DNA of 58,438 bases, taken from Bacillota bacterium. Lineage in GTDB: Bacteria > Bacillota > Clostridia > Oscillospirales > Acutalibacteraceae. The position numbers were made by a program, and so were the translations under genes. The stretch spans positions 1 to 58,438 of the forward strand of contig JAEWYE010000069.1 of NCBI GenBank assembly GCA_023458755.1, written 5' to 3'. Every line of letters starts with the position of its first letter. Positions within the stretch are counted from its first letter, which is position 1. The notes beneath the pieces were generated by a model. It was not told where the DNA came from, ran no database searches, and saw only the letters and a program-made list of their open reading frames with translations. Shown here in pieces: positions 44,310 to 52,412 of the stretch.

Positions 44310-45392
44310 TTATGAGATAGGGTGTTTTGAAATAAACTCATCAATTTTATCCGTATATTCAATTTTTAAATTCTTAAGGTGTTCAATCATTTGCAGAATA
44401 CTATCTGAGAATTTTTGTTCTGACGAAAAGTCTATATTGTATGTTTTTTTATATTTTTCATCGGCAGATGATTTTATGCCATTAAATTTGTTTTTAATAT
44501 CTTTCGTGCTTTCGCAATGAAGAACGATCTCATAACTATCAGGAAATACCGAATTTTTTGTCTCTGGCAAGAGTTCATAATGTATTCCATATTTCACCCA
44601 TGTAGTTTTAAAAAGTTGGATAAAAGATCCGGAGGATGGGGCTTTAGTATCCCACTCATCATCATTATCCTTCAACTCTGCGACTTTCTTCTCTAAAAAA
44701 GATGCAAAATTGCTTACTTCCTTCTCTGTTTGATTTTTAATATTTCTAAGCGGTTTATTATTTTCGACAATGAATTTCAAAGTGTTATTAATTTCATATT
44801 CATTCTCCATAACGTAATCCTCCATATGTTTAATAAAATCTTCCATCAAAAATGCGGATCTCAAGTTACCGATAAAATCTAATCGGATAGTTTTAAATGA
44901 ATCAATTAAATCTTCATACAAAATTTCATAAAATTTACTATTTACTTGAGCTGGATTTTTTTGCGGCTTCAGAAATATAGGAATAGGCTTTTTATTCTTC
45001 GTATCTGCCAATGCTTTTAATGATTTGTAATAATCTTTTAATTGGTTGTTTCCCTCAGAATGATCTATTTTATTTTCAATGCCTATGACGTATTCATCAG
45101 TTGTAATTAAAAAGTCTATTCGCCTTCCGTCTTCGAAAGTGTGTTCACGTTCAATTAAAATGGTTTCATTTTCGGAAAAATAAATGGGTGTATCTAAATG
45201 CAATAATGCCAAAAATGCATTCAAAGGTTCGTATCCGCCATATTGAAAGGGGTCAAATAAAAAAGCCAACCAATCACTGATGAAATTTTCCCTGTTATCC
45301 TTTTTAAAAATGTGAGCAATGGTGTTTGTTTTGTTCGGCAATTCAGAAAAAGGAAAATTTTCAACTATATTTTTTAACTCTGCAATCTCCAA
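44310..45392 (-). CDS. PD-(D/E)XK nuclease superfamily protein (PDDEXK_4)
   Basis: A 360-residue protein of the PDDEXK_4 family. An N-terminal region with SDWLAFLFDPF is followed by the nuclease core: RRIDFLIT (Asp93), YVIGIENKI (Glu106, Lys108) and NQLKDYYKSLK. The C-terminal half is a separate unknown domain. Such proteins are common in defence islands; activity is not established. The start is a TTG at 45392, with AAGGAGGG about 8 bases upstream and no better ATG near. Confidence 0.82.
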   Translation of the reverse strand: MEIAELKNIVENFPFSELPNKTNTIAHIFKKDNRENFISDWLAFLFDPFQYGGYEPLNAFLALLHLDTPIYFSENETILIEREHTFEDGRRIDFLITTDEYVIGIENKIDHSEGNNQLKDYYKSLKALADTKNKKPIPIFLKPQKNPAQVNSKFYEILYEDLIDSFKTIRLDFIGNLRSAFLMEDFIKHMEDYVMENEYEINNTLKFIVENNKPLRNIKNQTEKEVSNFASFLEKKVAELKDNDDEWDTKAPSSGSFIQLFKTTWVKYGIHYELLPETKNSVFPDSYEIVLHCESTKDIKNKFNGIKSSADEKYKKTYNIDFSSEQKFSDSILQMIEHLKNLKIEYTDKIDEFISKHPIS

Positions 45393-45505
45393 AAAAAGCC
45401 CTCCTTAATATATAGCAACACGCTCAAAAAAATTGCACCATCTAGATTTGTACGTCTATATTTATTTTGCGGTTGCCTTAGATATTTTTGTCTTCGCAAA
45501 CAATC

Positions 45506-47008
45506 TTACATTACATCTCTCGCCGCCTCGTACAGCTTCTCCAGCACCTTGACCATCGCCAGCGTATCGAGTCTGCAATAGGCGAGGAGGGCGGTACGAA
45601 CCTTGGCAATTTCATCAAGTGGTCGCGTATGCAGGTCAAGAAATGCGTTCATCGCTTCGCTACCGTTATGAATCAAATCGAGCGCGTGATAATCCAGCTC
45701 CGGGTCACCACCGCACAGGGCGGGCAGCACCACTTTGATTGAGTACGAGCCGCCCATCTCGCGGCAATAGTAATACCCTTTCGAGAATGGGTCTGCCAGG
45801 TCTTTGACATGGTCCCGTATATTCAGTAAATGCGCGGACAAATCCGGGAACGCTCTAGCAAGCTCTTTGAGCCGCCCTTTTTCAAACCCTGCGTTAAAGG
45901 CAAGCACGCAAACATTTTTCGGAATATCGGCGCATAGCCTTTCGGCAACCGCTCGGCGCGGGTCTTCGCCCTCTTTGGCGAGGAACTCACGGTGTACGGG
46001 CTCGGCGCAGGGCTTTTCCTGAATGTGCAGCGAATACTGAAACGGTATCTGCTGATAGGGCTTTATCCCATCCCACGGCGGGACTGTCGGCTGTATGGTT
46101 TCAAAATCCAAATGGTACAGCGGATAAGTCAGGCCGTTCAAAAACTGGCGTATGCTGTAAGGCTCAATGTGCGGCGACAGGTTATTGACCACCGTTTTGA
46201 CTTGCAACAGTTGGTGCCCGCTGAGCTTCGTCGGGCTGTTAAGCACATCCTCAAAGCTGACATAGCCGCTACTATAAGCCTCATCTTTCTTACTGCCCCA
46301 CATGCCCCAGCCAATGTCAAACACGTTGTTCTCGGGTAAATTCCGAAAGCACCATCCCTTATAGGCGCAGCCTTTGCAGCGGCTGCCGACGGGCAGCGCC
46401 GGCTCGTCTTTCTGCGTCGCAACCGCTTTTATATTCGCTATATGTTCTGGAATGTCCCCCTGCATATTCAGAACTATTTCCGTGCAATCGGTCATTATGA
46501 ACAGCTTTTGCAAATCAAGCTTGCCTTGCCTTATGTAATCCCTATTCAGGCGCATAAGGGAAATTTTCTTGATGTGAAGCCCGCAGTTTCCCACCACATA
46601 ATATTGATACGCCATATCGTCAAGGTATTCTTGGCTTATCTTATCTGACTCGTCGCCATCTTCACCCGATGAGCTTTTCACCTCAACGATTTCGTAGCCG
46701 CCGCCCACCTTGCGAAGAATATCAACGCTGCAAAAGTTGCTGTTATAGGAGAAAGAAGCTTCGGTAATAACCTGCGTTCCGGCTTTAAGTAACCGTCCTG
46801 TTTCGGTTATCATTTCACTTATGTTCTCTCGGCCAAACGGCACCTCGGTGAACGCACCGAAATAGCCCATAGCAAGGTCGCTGACCATGAGGCCCGCTTT
46901 CATACGCGAGTCGTCCTGCTCGGCTTTTTGTTCTGGCATATTTTTATCCATCCAGAGGATTTTGGAGCACTGCTGCCCGGCGCAGTATTTGGATTTAGAT
47001 AGATTCAT
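45506..47008 (-). CDS. Cas4-like nuclease with DUF2779 exonuclease domain
   Basis: A 500-residue protein. The N-terminal 220 residues look like a Cas4/Dna2-type PD-(D/E)XK nuclease with an Fe-S cluster: Cys9 in SKYCAGQQC, Asp96, Glu109-Val-Lys111 (EIVEVK), then Cys211, Cys214 and Cys220 in CKGCAYKGWC. The C-terminal part is DUF2779, an RNase H-like exonuclease fold (YHLDFETIQPTVPPW, then IPFQYSLH). No cas genes or CRISPR array are in the window. It overlaps the WYL gene by 14 bases, so the two form an operon. G+C is visibly higher from here to 50.2 kb than in the flanking DNA. Confidence 0.85.
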   Translation of the reverse strand: MNLSKSKYCAGQQCSKILWMDKNMPEQKAEQDDSRMKAGLMVSDLAMGYFGAFTEVPFGRENISEMITETGRLLKAGTQVITEASFSYNSNFCSVDILRKVGGGYEIVEVKSSSGEDGDESDKISQEYLDDMAYQYYVVGNCGLHIKKISLMRLNRDYIRQGKLDLQKLFIMTDCTEIVLNMQGDIPEHIANIKAVATQKDEPALPVGSRCKGCAYKGWCFRNLPENNVFDIGWGMWGSKKDEAYSSGYVSFEDVLNSPTKLSGHQLLQVKTVVNNLSPHIEPYSIRQFLNGLTYPLYHLDFETIQPTVPPWDGIKPYQQIPFQYSLHIQEKPCAEPVHREFLAKEGEDPRRAVAERLCADIPKNVCVLAFNAGFEKGRLKELARAFPDLSAHLLNIRDHVKDLADPFSKGYYYCREMGGSYSIKVVLPALCGGDPELDYHALDLIHNGSEAMNAFLDLHTRPLDEIAKVRTALLAYCRLDTLAMVKVLEKLYEAARDVM

Positions 47009-48044
47009 GATATTTCACCGCCATATCGTCAACGGCTTTTTTAATTTTCTCTCTTAAACTCTGAGGGCTTTTTATCTCGACGTGCATACCGTACTGCAGC
47101 GCCCAGTAAACCATTGCCTGCTCGTTGACGGTAACAGAAACCCTGATGGTATCTGCGTCAATCGGTTGAAAGTTCAAATCAGGGCCAAACCAGTCGATTA
47201 TATCGCTCACGAGATATTTTTTCGATTCAAAAACCGCGTGAACGCTCTCACCGGTGTACATATAAATATGTTCCGCCATAAGGCGGGGTAAATCAAGCCC
47301 ATATTTGAAATCCGGTAGCTTTTCAAGTGATGTGATAGGTGATTCGAGCATATGAATGTCGTTTATTCTGTCAATGCGGTAATTTGAAATATCGTCATAA
47401 ACGCTTTGGTAAGCAATGAGGTAATAACGTCCATTCGTCGCCGCCATCTGATAGGGACTAACGGTGTATTCTTTTGGCTTTCCGTTTGAGTCAAGGCGAT
47501 GGTACAGCTTTTTGTCTGTGCCATAATCAAGATATTTGAACGAAACCTCTTTTTTTGCTGAAATTGCCTCGTCAAGAATATCAATGGTGTAAAAAATCTG
47601 CTTGTTCTCCGAGAAATTTTCCGGCATGGCGCGGATATGCGCGACTTTCGATTTGAAGTAGTTGTTCGATAAGCCTCCCAGCTTTTCGATTAAATCTTTG
47701 GACTGTTTGCGGGAAATATATTTTGAAAAAAGAAGGCTGTCAATAAGCAGCCGCAGCTCCGAATCCTCGAAGTCCCGCACAAGATACCAATCGGAGTAGA
47801 TGGTCTCTTCCACACCGCTTTTAGCGGTACGGGTTGTTTCGGTATATCTAAGCTCATAACCGTACTCAATCAGATTCATCAGATGTCGTTTGATTGCCCG
47901 GCGTTCAACCTTTTGGGAATACTCCCGCTCCAAGCGTTCGCGGATTTCTTTGGCGGAGAGACGATGGTTTTCGTCCGAGTATTTCTTTAAGATGTCGAGA
48001 ATATTCAGAATGAGCATCTTCTTGGGAGGAATGGTATAGTTCAT
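46995..48044 (-). CDS. WYL-domain transcriptional regulator
   Basis: A 349-residue WYL protein. N-terminal winged helix (LSAKEIRERLEREYS) near residues 28-70, WYL domain near 170-230 (SPYQMAATNGRYYLIAYQ, then NYRIDRI), C-terminal extension ending in MHVEIKSPQSLREKI. It is closely similar in layout to the WYL proteins at 10.7 and 34.4 kb. It is the first gene of the pair with the Cas4-like nuclease and probably regulates it. Start taken at ATG 48044, which has GAGAGGTG upstream; an ATG ten codons earlier has none. Confidence 0.88.
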   Translation of the reverse strand: MNYTIPPKKMLILNILDILKKYSDENHRLSAKEIRERLEREYSQKVERRAIKRHLMNLIEYGYELRYTETTRTAKSGVEETIYSDWYLVRDFEDSELRLLIDSLLFSKYISRKQSKDLIEKLGGLSNNYFKSKVAHIRAMPENFSENKQIFYTIDILDEAISAKKEVSFKYLDYGTDKKLYHRLDSNGKPKEYTVSPYQMAATNGRYYLIAYQSVYDDISNYRIDRINDIHMLESPITSLEKLPDFKYGLDLPRLMAEHIYMYTGESVHAVFESKKYLVSDIIDWFGPDLNFQPIDADTIRVSVTVNEQAMVYWALQYGMHVEIKSPQSLREKIKKAVDDMAVKYHESI

Positions 48045-48147
48045 GAGCGGCGTCACCTCTCCATAATAATCCATTTATCGACATTATATCATACAACGCC
48101 ATTTCTTCCAATAATTAATGCCCAAAAAATGGTACATAGCTGCCGAG

Positions 48148-50205
48148 TTAAGATGCAAATCCAATTCTTTTTGTCGCGGCGAGCCTTCCGCTTGTCGGCG
48201 TTTCAAAATCGTCAGCAATCAGCGTCCCAATGTCTGCTTTCGTAACGTTATCCACGTCCATAGCGACAAGGCGGCTTGACTGCTTCATCAGGGCTTTTTC
48301 AAACAGATTACGCACATAGCGACCGTTTCCATAGTTAGCCCCACGCATCGCTGCGTCATAAATCGTGATGAGTTTTTCTTTTACCCCGTCCGCAAGAGTG
48401 ACATTCTTGCCCACTGCCATCAGCTCGGTGATTTCAAACAGTTCCTCTGCGGAGTAATCGGCAAATGGCACATGGAAGGCAATACGGGAGCGCAGGCCAG
48501 GATTCTTGCTAAGAAAGGTCTCTATTTCGTACGGATAGCCCGCAAAAATGACAATCATATCCTCGCGGTTGTTTTCCATCTCCTGCACGATGGTGTTGAT
48601 TGCTTCATCACCGAAATACCCTTCTTCCTCCACCAGCGAATAGGCTTCGTCAATGAACAGCACAGAACCTTTCGCCTCCTTGAATTTCTGCTTGACCATC
48701 TGTGCCGTCCAGCCGATATATTTTCCCACCAAATCGGCGCGGCCCACCTCATGCAGATCGCCGATGGAGAGCAGCCCATTGTCTTTCATAATCTGCGCGA
48801 ACAGGCGGGCGACGGTCGTTTTCGCCGTGCCTGGGTTGCCTGTGAACACCATGTGCATGGCGGGATGTTCGGCGGAGAAACCCTTGGAAGCAAACAGTTT
48901 CTGCGCCTTATAAAAATCAATGGCTTGCCCGATAACGGCTTTCGCCTCTTTAAGCCCTATCATCCGGTTTAACTCGTCATACGCGCTGCCTTTGGGTTTC
49001 TTTACAGCAATCTGCTTATTGGCGGCTTGTAAATCAGCATATTGAGTATAAATATCGGTTTTCAGGCGGCGGTCATACCATTCGTCAAAAATCAGGTTCA
49101 GTTCAGTGGCCGAATAGCCTTTCCCGCTTACAATAGGGCGAAAAAGTACAGGATTAGGCTTGACGTTATATTGCCGTGCAAGCCCGCGCAGGAACGACTT
49201 TGCTCTGCCTTCAAACGCAGCTTCCTCGCAAATCGGTACTACCGTAACAGCGCCTAAATTCTCCAGAAGTAGGCCTTTCGCTTTATTGCTCGTAAGCGGC
49301 AGACAAAAGACAGTCAGTACGCTGTTGCGGTGTTTTCTCATGGCTGTGCATATCGCTCCGATTATTTTTGCGCGAACATTGGCAAATTTGCTCTCGTCCG
49401 AAATAGCTTCAGAAAAAGGGATTACTATCGTACCACCGGAACAAGCCTCATAAAGAGCATTTAGCTGCCCCTCCGGCAGGGAGACAAACCCATCTAAATC
49501 CAGTTCGCAATATCTATGGCTTGCGATTCGCCTATTTTGATACAGTGCGGTATGCAAAATCCGCAGCGCTTGATTACGGGTTTCCTTGCTCCCGGATTGC
49601 AGCATATAGTGGACGGGATGTCCGATGGGAGCGTCCTTGCACTTCCGGCGTTGATAAATCCGCTTTATTTCTGCCGTCAATGTGGCGTCGCACAGCAATT
49701 CTGCAGATTTATCGAGTAGCTCCGTTTTGCTCTCATCTCCGCTGATGAGGGTTTCCGAAAAAACTATTTCTTGATGCCTGCGAGGATTGAGTCCATCGAG
49801 GCAGAGTTTCTCTATAACATCGTCTTCATCTTCGATAAAACCGTTGCGTCCGCTTACCCGGAGCAGGCTGAAGTAGGAATTCAGTGTGATTTCCTGAATG
49901 TCAAAAGAACTGCCCTGCACATCGATTTCTGTGGAAGCATTGTCTTGTCGGTACGGCAAAACAAGATAATCTAAAAATTCCGCCGCCGCTTTTTCGGAAA
50001 GCGTTCCACTTTTTAACGCGGCGCATAACGTCATTTTATGTCTCTTGTAGTCAATGCTTGAAACGGAAATATGAACCGAGTGCCCGCTATTGTCAAAAAG
50101 TCCTTCAATCTTTGACTGCATGGCATTCGCGCGCTCGCTCTGCTCACGCCTGTCAACGGCCTCGGCTTCTCCTGCTATATTTACTTCAACCCTGTAAAAT
50201 AACAT
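48148..50205 (-). CDS. CbbX/SpoVK-type AAA+ ATPase
   Basis: A 685-residue protein. The C-terminal 260 residues are a CbbX-like AAA+ domain: Walker A FTGNPGTAKTTVA near 455-467, Walker B VLFIDEAYSL near 512-521, sensor region MIVIFAGYP and the GLRSRIAFHVPF motif of this family. The first 400 residues are an unfamiliar N-terminal region. CbbX proteins remodel protein complexes, sometimes linked to type VII secretion or sporulation in Firmicutes; a partner is not evident here. Start at ATG 50205 with GAGGAG upstream. It stands alone. Confidence 0.85.
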   Translation of the reverse strand: MLFYRVEVNIAGEAEAVDRREQSERANAMQSKIEGLFDNSGHSVHISVSSIDYKRHKMTLCAALKSGTLSEKAAAEFLDYLVLPYRQDNASTEIDVQGSSFDIQEITLNSYFSLLRVSGRNGFIEDEDDVIEKLCLDGLNPRRHQEIVFSETLISGDESKTELLDKSAELLCDATLTAEIKRIYQRRKCKDAPIGHPVHYMLQSGSKETRNQALRILHTALYQNRRIASHRYCELDLDGFVSLPEGQLNALYEACSGGTIVIPFSEAISDESKFANVRAKIIGAICTAMRKHRNSVLTVFCLPLTSNKAKGLLLENLGAVTVVPICEEAAFEGRAKSFLRGLARQYNVKPNPVLFRPIVSGKGYSATELNLIFDEWYDRRLKTDIYTQYADLQAANKQIAVKKPKGSAYDELNRMIGLKEAKAVIGQAIDFYKAQKLFASKGFSAEHPAMHMVFTGNPGTAKTTVARLFAQIMKDNGLLSIGDLHEVGRADLVGKYIGWTAQMVKQKFKEAKGSVLFIDEAYSLVEEEGYFGDEAINTIVQEMENNREDMIVIFAGYPYEIETFLSKNPGLRSRIAFHVPFADYSAEELFEITELMAVGKNVTLADGVKEKLITIYDAAMRGANYGNGRYVRNLFEKALMKQSSRLVAMDVDNVTKADIGTLIADDFETPTSGRLAATKRIGFAS

Positions 50206-50300
50206 AATAGCACTCCTCTGCTCTTTTACTTCGGCTTTATTATAGCGCAAGGAGTGTGCTGTTTTTGGTGCATCACTTTTGGGATCATTGGAACTTGAAT

Positions 50301-50420
50301 ATGGTGGCCGTAGATATAAATATCCGTGAGATTGCATTTAACACAGCGATGCAAATGACAGCGGTATATTCCTGTGTTTGCATACTATCGGAAGCCGTAT
50401 TCTGTAAGTTTGCAATTTAA
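50301..50420 (+). pseudogene. phage portal protein fragment
   Basis: A 39-residue open frame containing NTAMQMTAVYSCVCILSEAV, which follows the pattern at the start of HK97-type portal proteins (A-x-Q-x-TAVYACVRIL-x-EAV). Nothing else of the gene remains. Evidence of an old prophage or recombination scar between modules. Confidence 0.55.
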
Positions 50421-50425
50421 AAGGT

Positions 50426-51184
50426 TTATAGCTCATTTAAAGCTAATAGAAACAACTTGTTAAGTTTGTCCCATTCGGGTTCTTTTTCCTTTGGCATAAC
50501 TTCAATCTGATCTTTAATTGCTGCCAAATTATCTTCAATATATTGGTTTAGTACGTCTATTTTTCTGATTTCACCTATTTCAGGCGTGTTCATTTTTAAG
50601 GTTAGTAACTCATTGACTACTGATTTCATGCTGTCGTCCAACTGATTTTTCATAAGCTCTGAAAATAGCATTGGCGGGGGACAGTTGTTTTCTAGTATCC
50701 ATTTGCAGGCTAGAATTGGTCGAATAACATAAAAGTATTTTTTCGCGCGCACAAATTCTCCTTTTAGATATTCTCTGTAATTCCCTTCAGCCATGCTTAA
50801 ATAGTGATATAAGCCAGATTTTGCTTGGAAATACTCATTGATAATCAATTTGAGTTCTTCAAAAAAATCCGTTGTCTGATATATAATCGGAGAATTACAC
50901 CATTCAAACAGAGTAGGGTTGGAGCTGTGCAGTAGTCGCAGAGTTTTATTCAAATCCCAGCCGTTAATATCTAGAACCGCATCAATTGGATATTCTACCA
51001 CGTCCCTTGATTTTTCAAGCTGAAGATAGTAATTTTTGGGACGTACATAAATAAAACGTACATCATAATCACTGTCAGGTGAAGCAAAGCCCCATGCTCT
51101 GCTTCCTGATTCAACTGCGTGTAAAATTTTAATATTTTCCTTACCTTCAATTTCGCTTAGCTTTTTTTGTATTTGTTTCTGCAT
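50426..51184 (-). CDS. RlaP-like nucleotidyltransferase
   Basis: A 252-residue protein of the DNA polymerase beta-type nucleotidyltransferase superfamily (RlaP/YcgL). ESGSRAWGF and the DSDYD aspartates (Asp39, Asp41) form the active site; the C-terminal half is helical. RlaP proteins occur beside RNA ligases in RNA-repair operons and are proposed to add nucleotides to damaged RNA ends. ATG 51184 is preferred (GAGAGGAA 8 bases upstream); a GTG at 51190 overlaps the rtcB stop. Last gene of the RNA-repair operon. Confidence 0.85.
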   Translation of the reverse strand: MQKQIQKKLSEIEGKENIKILHAVESGSRAWGFASPDSDYDVRFIYVRPKNYYLQLEKSRDVVEYPIDAVLDINGWDLNKTLRLLHSSNPTLFEWCNSPIIYQTTDFFEELKLIINEYFQAKSGLYHYLSMAEGNYREYLKGEFVRAKKYFYVIRPILACKWILENNCPPPMLFSELMKNQLDDSMKSVVNELLTLKMNTPEIGEIRKIDVLNQYIEDNLAAIKDQIEVMPKEKEPEWDKLNKLFLLALNEL

Positions 51185-51186
51185 GA

Positions 51187-52395
51187 TCACTCTTCCTCTC
51201 CAGCTTTGAAATTATAAATAGGCTTTATTATTTTTGTAATTTCAGCAGTGGGTTCAATATTATTGACAATGTCGTCCATGCTCTTGTAAGCCATAGGACA
51301 TTCGTCTAGGGTTTCTTTATTAACAGAAGTAGTATAAATATCTTTCATCTGCTTTTTAAATTCAGAAACAGTAAAACTGGATTTTGCTTGAGTACGGCTC
51401 ATTAATCTTCCTGCTCCATGTGGTGCTGAACAGTTCCAATCTTCGTTTCCTTTGCCAATGCAGATGAGGCTGCCATCCCTCATATTGATAGGAATGAGTA
51501 GCTTTTCTCCAACTTTGGCAGATACTGCGCCTTTACGCAATATCATGGCTTCGGTATCAATATAGTTGTGAATGGTAGTAAATTGTTCTATAACTTTCAG
51601 CTTCATGCCTTTGATGATTTCGTCCATCATTGCCCGACGGTTCAGTACCGCGAACTGTTGAACAATTTTCATATCATGGATGTAGTCTGTAAACAGATCA
51701 CCGGCCACATATGCGAGCGTAAAAGGAATCGTGGTCAGCACTTGATTTTTCAGTTCTTTCAGTGCTGCTTGGATTTCCTTATCCCGTCCTTCGGCTTTGT
51801 ACTGAGTAATCAGTTTCTCCATATCTGCTTTGGTACTGCGGTTTAGCTGGCGGTATCCCGCTTCCTGATAATATTTCGCCACTTCAAGCCCCAGATAGCG
51901 GCTGCCGGAGTGAACTACAATATAAATTTGGCCATCATCATCTTGATCCGCTTCAATGAAATGATTACCTCCACCGAGTGTTCCTATACTCTTTTGTGCG
52001 CGGTCATAATGAATATCAGAAAAGCTGCGTAACTGGGTCAGGTCAATTTCATCGTTATATCGATGTGGTGTATTGCGGACATTGAATCCTGATGGAATCT
52101 TTTCATAAATCAGTTTATCTAGTTTTTGGAGCTCTACATGTTTATTGCTGACACAGATTGTTTCCATGCCGCAGCCGATATCTACACCAACCAAATTTGG
52201 AACAACCTTATCCGTTATCGTCATCGTGGTGCCGATGGTGCAACCTGCTCCGGCATGCACATCCGGCATTATGCGTATTTTACTGCTACTTACAAATTTC
52301 TGATCACACAGGGTTTGAATTTGGGTAATTGCTCCTTCTTCCACTACATCAGTAAATACTTTAGCAGTGTTATAGGTACCTGTTACCTCTTTCAA
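51187..52395 (-). CDS. rtcB: RtcB-type RNA ligase
   Basis: A 402-residue RNA-splicing ligase. Family motifs are intact: MPDVHAGAGCTIGTTM, VGVDIGCGM, GTLGGGNHFIE (Mn and GTP binding), HSGSRYLG and SAPHGAGRLMSR with the guanylylated His. RtcB joins 3'-phosphate or 2',3'-cyclic-phosphate ends to 5'-OH ends and repairs RNAs cut by toxins. The start is TTG 52395 (AGAGGTG 6 bases upstream); a GTG three codons earlier is an alternative. It lies 17 bases after the ADP-ribosylglycohydrolase gene. Confidence 0.92.
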   Translation of the reverse strand: MKEVTGTYNTAKVFTDVVEEGAITQIQTLCDQKFVSSSKIRIMPDVHAGAGCTIGTTMTITDKVVPNLVGVDIGCGMETICVSNKHVELQKLDKLIYEKIPSGFNVRNTPHRYNDEIDLTQLRSFSDIHYDRAQKSIGTLGGGNHFIEADQDDDGQIYIVVHSGSRYLGLEVAKYYQEAGYRQLNRSTKADMEKLITQYKAEGRDKEIQAALKELKNQVLTTIPFTLAYVAGDLFTDYIHDMKIVQQFAVLNRRAMMDEIIKGMKLKVIEQFTTIHNYIDTEAMILRKGAVSAKVGEKLLIPINMRDGSLICIGKGNEDWNCSAPHGAGRLMSRTQAKSSFTVSEFKKQMKDIYTTSVNKETLDECPMAYKSMDDIVNNIEPTAEITKIIKPIYNFKAGEEE

Positions 52396-52412
52396 ATGTA
52401 TCACCTCTTAGT

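Noticed and set aside
45506..47008. CRISPR adaptation gene cas4
   Set aside because: The protein has the Cas4-like core but also a DUF2779 domain, and no cas1, cas2 or array is present.
48472..48972. 166-codon plus-strand frame in the G+C-rich block
   Set aside because: Lies wholly antisense to the CbbX-like AAA gene; composition is that of a mirror frame.
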